Below, piece by piece: positions 63,237-64,000 of a stretch of 64,000 nt of DNA. The notes below the pieces were generated by a model, which was not told where the DNA came from, ran no database searches, and saw only the letters and a program-made list of their open reading frames with translations. Position 1 is the first letter of the stretch. Each line of letters opens with the position of its first letter. Position numbers and translations under genes: made by a program. The DNA lies in NCBI GenBank assembly GCA_934045075.1, contig OW203738.1:5199487-5263486 (forward strand), written 5' to 3'. The DNA is from Yponomeuta sedellus. Taxonomy: Eukaryota > Arthropoda > Insecta > Lepidoptera > Yponomeutidae.

Positions 63237-63325
63237 CCATTGGTACGTGGCGGGATTCGAACTCACTTCCTCCCGATTGAGAAGCCGGCTTTGTACCGCT
63301 CCGCTACTACCTCTAACACGCCTGT
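63237..63325 (-). mobile_element. tRNA-like SINE head
   Basis: The inverse reads GAGGTAGTAGCGGAGCGG (box A), AAGCCGGCTTCTCAATCGGG and GTTCGAATCCCGCCACGTAC (box B onward); family of 40199-40330. Confidence 0.65.
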
Positions 63326-63664
63326 GTTAGAATTCAGGTAGGATTTGAGAACTCTCCCTACACTTTGTTCTTTGGAAACAGAACCCAGAAGCATCTACTA
63401 AGTAAGCATTATGCCCTACCAGCTACTTAACCTCCAGAATCTTTATTTTGGCAAGAAAGGTCTACTAAGTGCTAGGCAAACTTGAACCCGACGAAGTGGA
63501 GCTAACTTTTATTGAGTTCTTCTTCACTCCTGTGGACTTAGGATCCATTTTACTTACCGAAATAATAATGTTTAGCAGCCGTTTCCGTTTGATCGAGTGA
63601 TCTCAAATCAGCTTTTGATCTTGGTTATCATTCCCAAAAGTTTTTTTTATCAGCTGTGTTTTTG

Positions 63665-63870
63665 AAAACCTATTTTAAAAAACTTATTTAGAGGCTGAAA
63701 ATTCCACACATGCCGGTATTCGAACCCGCGACCTTTGCCTATCCGTCCCAGCGCTCTTTCCAACTGAGCTAATGGGCGACTCACCGGCATCAGTGAAATT
63801 TCGAACCTCTTTACAATATTCTTTGTATTACGTACAGATCACGGGTTAGTGCATTAAAAAAAATATAAGG
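63665..63870 (+). mobile_element. Hairpin SINE, 206 bp, right tRNA unit deleted
   Basis: Left arm from AAAACCTATTTTAAAAAACT through an inverted tRNA-like unit (about 63708-63780) and core, then a jump to the right tail (CACGGGTTAGTGCATTAAAA). TGTGTTTTTG occurs on both sides (63655-63664, 63871-63880), a 10 bp target-site duplication. Confidence 0.88.
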
Positions 63871-63880
63871 TGTGTTTTTG

Positions 63881-64000
63881 TCCCACTTTTGAGCAAAGTC
63901 CCTTCTCCACGAGCTTTCTCGCCTCCCTGTCTCAAGCAGTCATATTCCATCCGGGTAAGAAGGTTGCGAGATCGTGCCACCATCTCCTTTTTGACCGCCC
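63881..64000 (-). pseudogene. LINE ORF2 C-terminal fragment, continues past the window
   Basis: The inverse starts GRSKRRWWHDLATFLPGWNM, then a stop and frame change, then WRRDFAQKWD. This is the GR-RRRWRDDL...W...FAQQWD end common in insect LINE ORF2 proteins. Decayed. Confidence 0.65.

Overview
This is a gene-poor, repeat-saturated, AT-rich piece of animal nuclear DNA, most likely from a lepidopteran insect. The evidence is intron-containing genes, insect-type BEL/Pao, jockey/CR1-like, RTE-like, mariner and MULE elements, several tRNA-headed SINE families, and short Helitron-like repeats ending in CAGCTAGT of the kind common in moths and butterflies. The species assignment is inference. No bacterial gene, operon, CRISPR array or convincing conserved host gene is present; one orphan terminal exon (57519-57745) is the only candidate for a cellular gene.

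Layout. 1-5330: the right part of a BEL/Pao LTR retrotransposon whose reverse-transcriptase core has been replaced by a 1.57 kb FLYWCH/MULE derivative; RNase H, integrase, polypurine tract and the start of the 3' LTR survive. 5331-16960: tiled short repeats (Helitron-like ends, microsatellites, MITEs with inverted ends, SINEs) and a Crypton-like N-terminal fragment. 16964-19765: a 5'-truncated jockey/CR1-group LINE with an 842-codon open frame and an (ATTTC)n tail. 19866-29700: LINE 3' ends, SINEs, MITEs and a long TATG microsatellite. 29706-30981: a mariner with a DD34D transposase frameshifted near its C terminus. 34136-38395: a 4.26 kb element with 23 bp inverted ends that encodes a three-exon RNase-H-fold, transposase-like protein (minus strand, 35043-37761) with one frameshift in a homopolymer run. 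38400-64000: more SINEs, MITEs, RTE-like LINE remnants, a GC-rich minisatellite, a mariner remnant, and a LINE coding fragment running off the right edge.

Two SINE families stand out. One (about 18 pieces) has a head clearly derived from 5S rRNA, including the internal promoter segment, and has 9-12 bp target-site duplications at the copies where I could find them. The other has two tRNA-like units facing away from each other in opposite arms, so its RNA should fold into a long hairpin; four insertions of 438, 321, 206 and 104 bp share the same outer ends and are flanked by 10-13 bp target-site duplications, meaning the whole inverted structure moves as one LINE-mobilised unit and shortens internally. 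The LINEs here are the likely, unproven, source of the machinery that moves both families.
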